This document shows, one piece after another, positions 63,270 to 64,000 of a stretch of DNA of 64,000 bases. Under the pieces are notes generated by a model. That model made no database searches. It saw only the letters and a program-made list of their open reading frames with translations, and was not told where the DNA came from. Positions within the stretch are counted from its first letter, which is position 1, and the number at the start of each line of letters is the position of its first letter. The DNA comes from Lingula anatina. Its lineage: Eukaryota > Brachiopoda > Lingulata > Lingulida > Lingulidae. Where the stretch lies: contig NW_019774648.1 in the NCBI RefSeq assembly GCF_001039355.2, positions 434,001 through 498,000 on the forward strand, read 5' to 3'. A program made the position numbers and the translations under genes.

Positions 63270-64000
63270 ATGGGAAATGAAGCATCGACATCACGGCTTC
63301 TCCATAATTTGGAGGAGCTTGAACAGGAGCTTGAACGAGACCAAGTCTCGAAGTCCAACCAACCACTAAAGGTGCAACATGGCTGGGATTCCAAGGACTG
63401 CTCCAATAATATGACAGTGCTAGATGACGGTTTGAAGGTAGGATCTACGGATCACCAGAAAAATCTACTCACCTTTAAGTTTCTGATCTATCCTGAACAT
63501 TTCATCAAAATAAATTCATAATGTTTTTAGTTAGGTTGTTGACAAACAAACAAACAAACAAACGAACAGAGGTGAATACCGGAAAGGGGGGTGGGGGGGG
63601 GGTAAAAAGCCATTATCCATCCGTACATTTCATAGTCCCCATCAACTGTTTACAAATGCAAAAAGGCAGAGTGCCTTGATTTTAAAAGTTTTATCTTTGT
63701 AACTCTTTTTTTAGTAAAATCCTGTACCCGCTAGTGATTTGTTTCAATTTCAAACCAGACCCCTCATAACGAATAGAAATAAAAACACGGATTTCTATTT
63801 TATTATAATTTCACTATTGATTAAAGACTCGTTAAAACCTTAACGTTTTCTTTATTTATCAAAGTAGTACAATCATACTATGTACCTATTTTACAGGTGC
63901 GTAGAAATAAATCTTTACAGCCTAGGACGGATGCCGTTAGGGGCAAGAGAGGCTATGGTCAAGGAATACACATCTGGAAGATTCACTGGCCTCAGTCGAT
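63270..64000 (+). CDS. Second copy of the SPRY-NHR-ARM gene, 5' part only
   Basis: Coding exon 1 is 63270-63437 and exon 2 starts at 63897 and runs off the window. The encoded 56 residues of exon 1 differ from the first copy at only two visible positions (Leu for Phe17, Asn for Asp46). The readable part of exon 2, the start of the SPRY domain, encodes the same residues with only silent changes. The myristoylation-type MGNEAS start is kept, and no disabling change is visible in the part present. The two transcripts would have similar 5' ends. Whether the rest of the gene is intact cannot be seen. Confidence 0.9.

Larger units (their letters stand above)
61940..64000 (+). repeat. Tandem duplication, right copy (cut by the window end)
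   Basis: This matches about 50530-52745. Its coding exons are nearly identical to the left copy. Introns and promoter DNA also align, with small indels, which points to a recent duplication. Confidence 0.95.

Overview
This is a 64 kb piece of an AT-rich, intron-containing animal genome. Coding exons are short, bounded by GT..AG introns, and separated by kilobases of non-coding DNA with microsatellites, hairpin MITEs and one dead Tc1-like element. The gene families (an SK-type potassium channel, rhodopsin-like peptide-type receptors, an invertebrate-style cGAS-like receptor, and a SPRY/Neuralized/ARM protein) suggest a marine invertebrate bilaterian, such as a lophotrochozoan or a non-vertebrate deuterostome. 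The phylum cannot be fixed from the sequence alone. No rRNA, tRNA, CRISPR array or bacterial-type operon was seen.

Layout. (1) 1-8053: no exon recognised; probably intron or upstream DNA of the first gene. (2) 8054-13220, + strand: six exons with the pore, S6, calmodulin-binding region, coiled coil and C-terminus of an SK (KCNN-type) channel; its 5' exons are not visible. (3) 20942-34157, - strand: a two-exon class A GPCR with a 12 kb intron. (4) 43490-44623, - strand: an intronless Mab-21/cGAS-like receptor. (5) 46335-49787, - strand: a second two-exon class A GPCR, paralogous to the first, with its intron at the same place inside the ERY codons. (6) 52016-60246, + strand: a 14-exon gene for a 994-residue protein, joined exon by exon with consistent phases. 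It combines an SPSB-like SPRY domain, a Neuralized (NHR) domain, ARM-like helical repeats and a C-terminal module resembling the end of NEURL4. (7) 63270-64000, + strand: the start of a tandem copy of that gene, cut by the window edge. The copied DNA begins upstream of the promoter, so 5' DNA, a 5' non-coding exon and coding exons were all duplicated, about 11.25 kb apart.

How the parts relate. The SK channel and the two receptors look like excitable-cell genes. The cGAS-like receptor and the duplicated SPRY-NHR-ARM gene look more like signalling or defence genes of the kind that expand in invertebrates, but nothing in the sequence proves a shared pathway. The most unusual points are: a cGAS-like protein whose third metal-binding acidic residue appears to be Asn; the SPRY-NHR-ARM-NEURL4-tail architecture with a myristoylation-type N-terminus and a possible ADP-ribosyltransferase-like tail; its recent tandem duplication; and two receptor paralogues sharing intron position and exact length.
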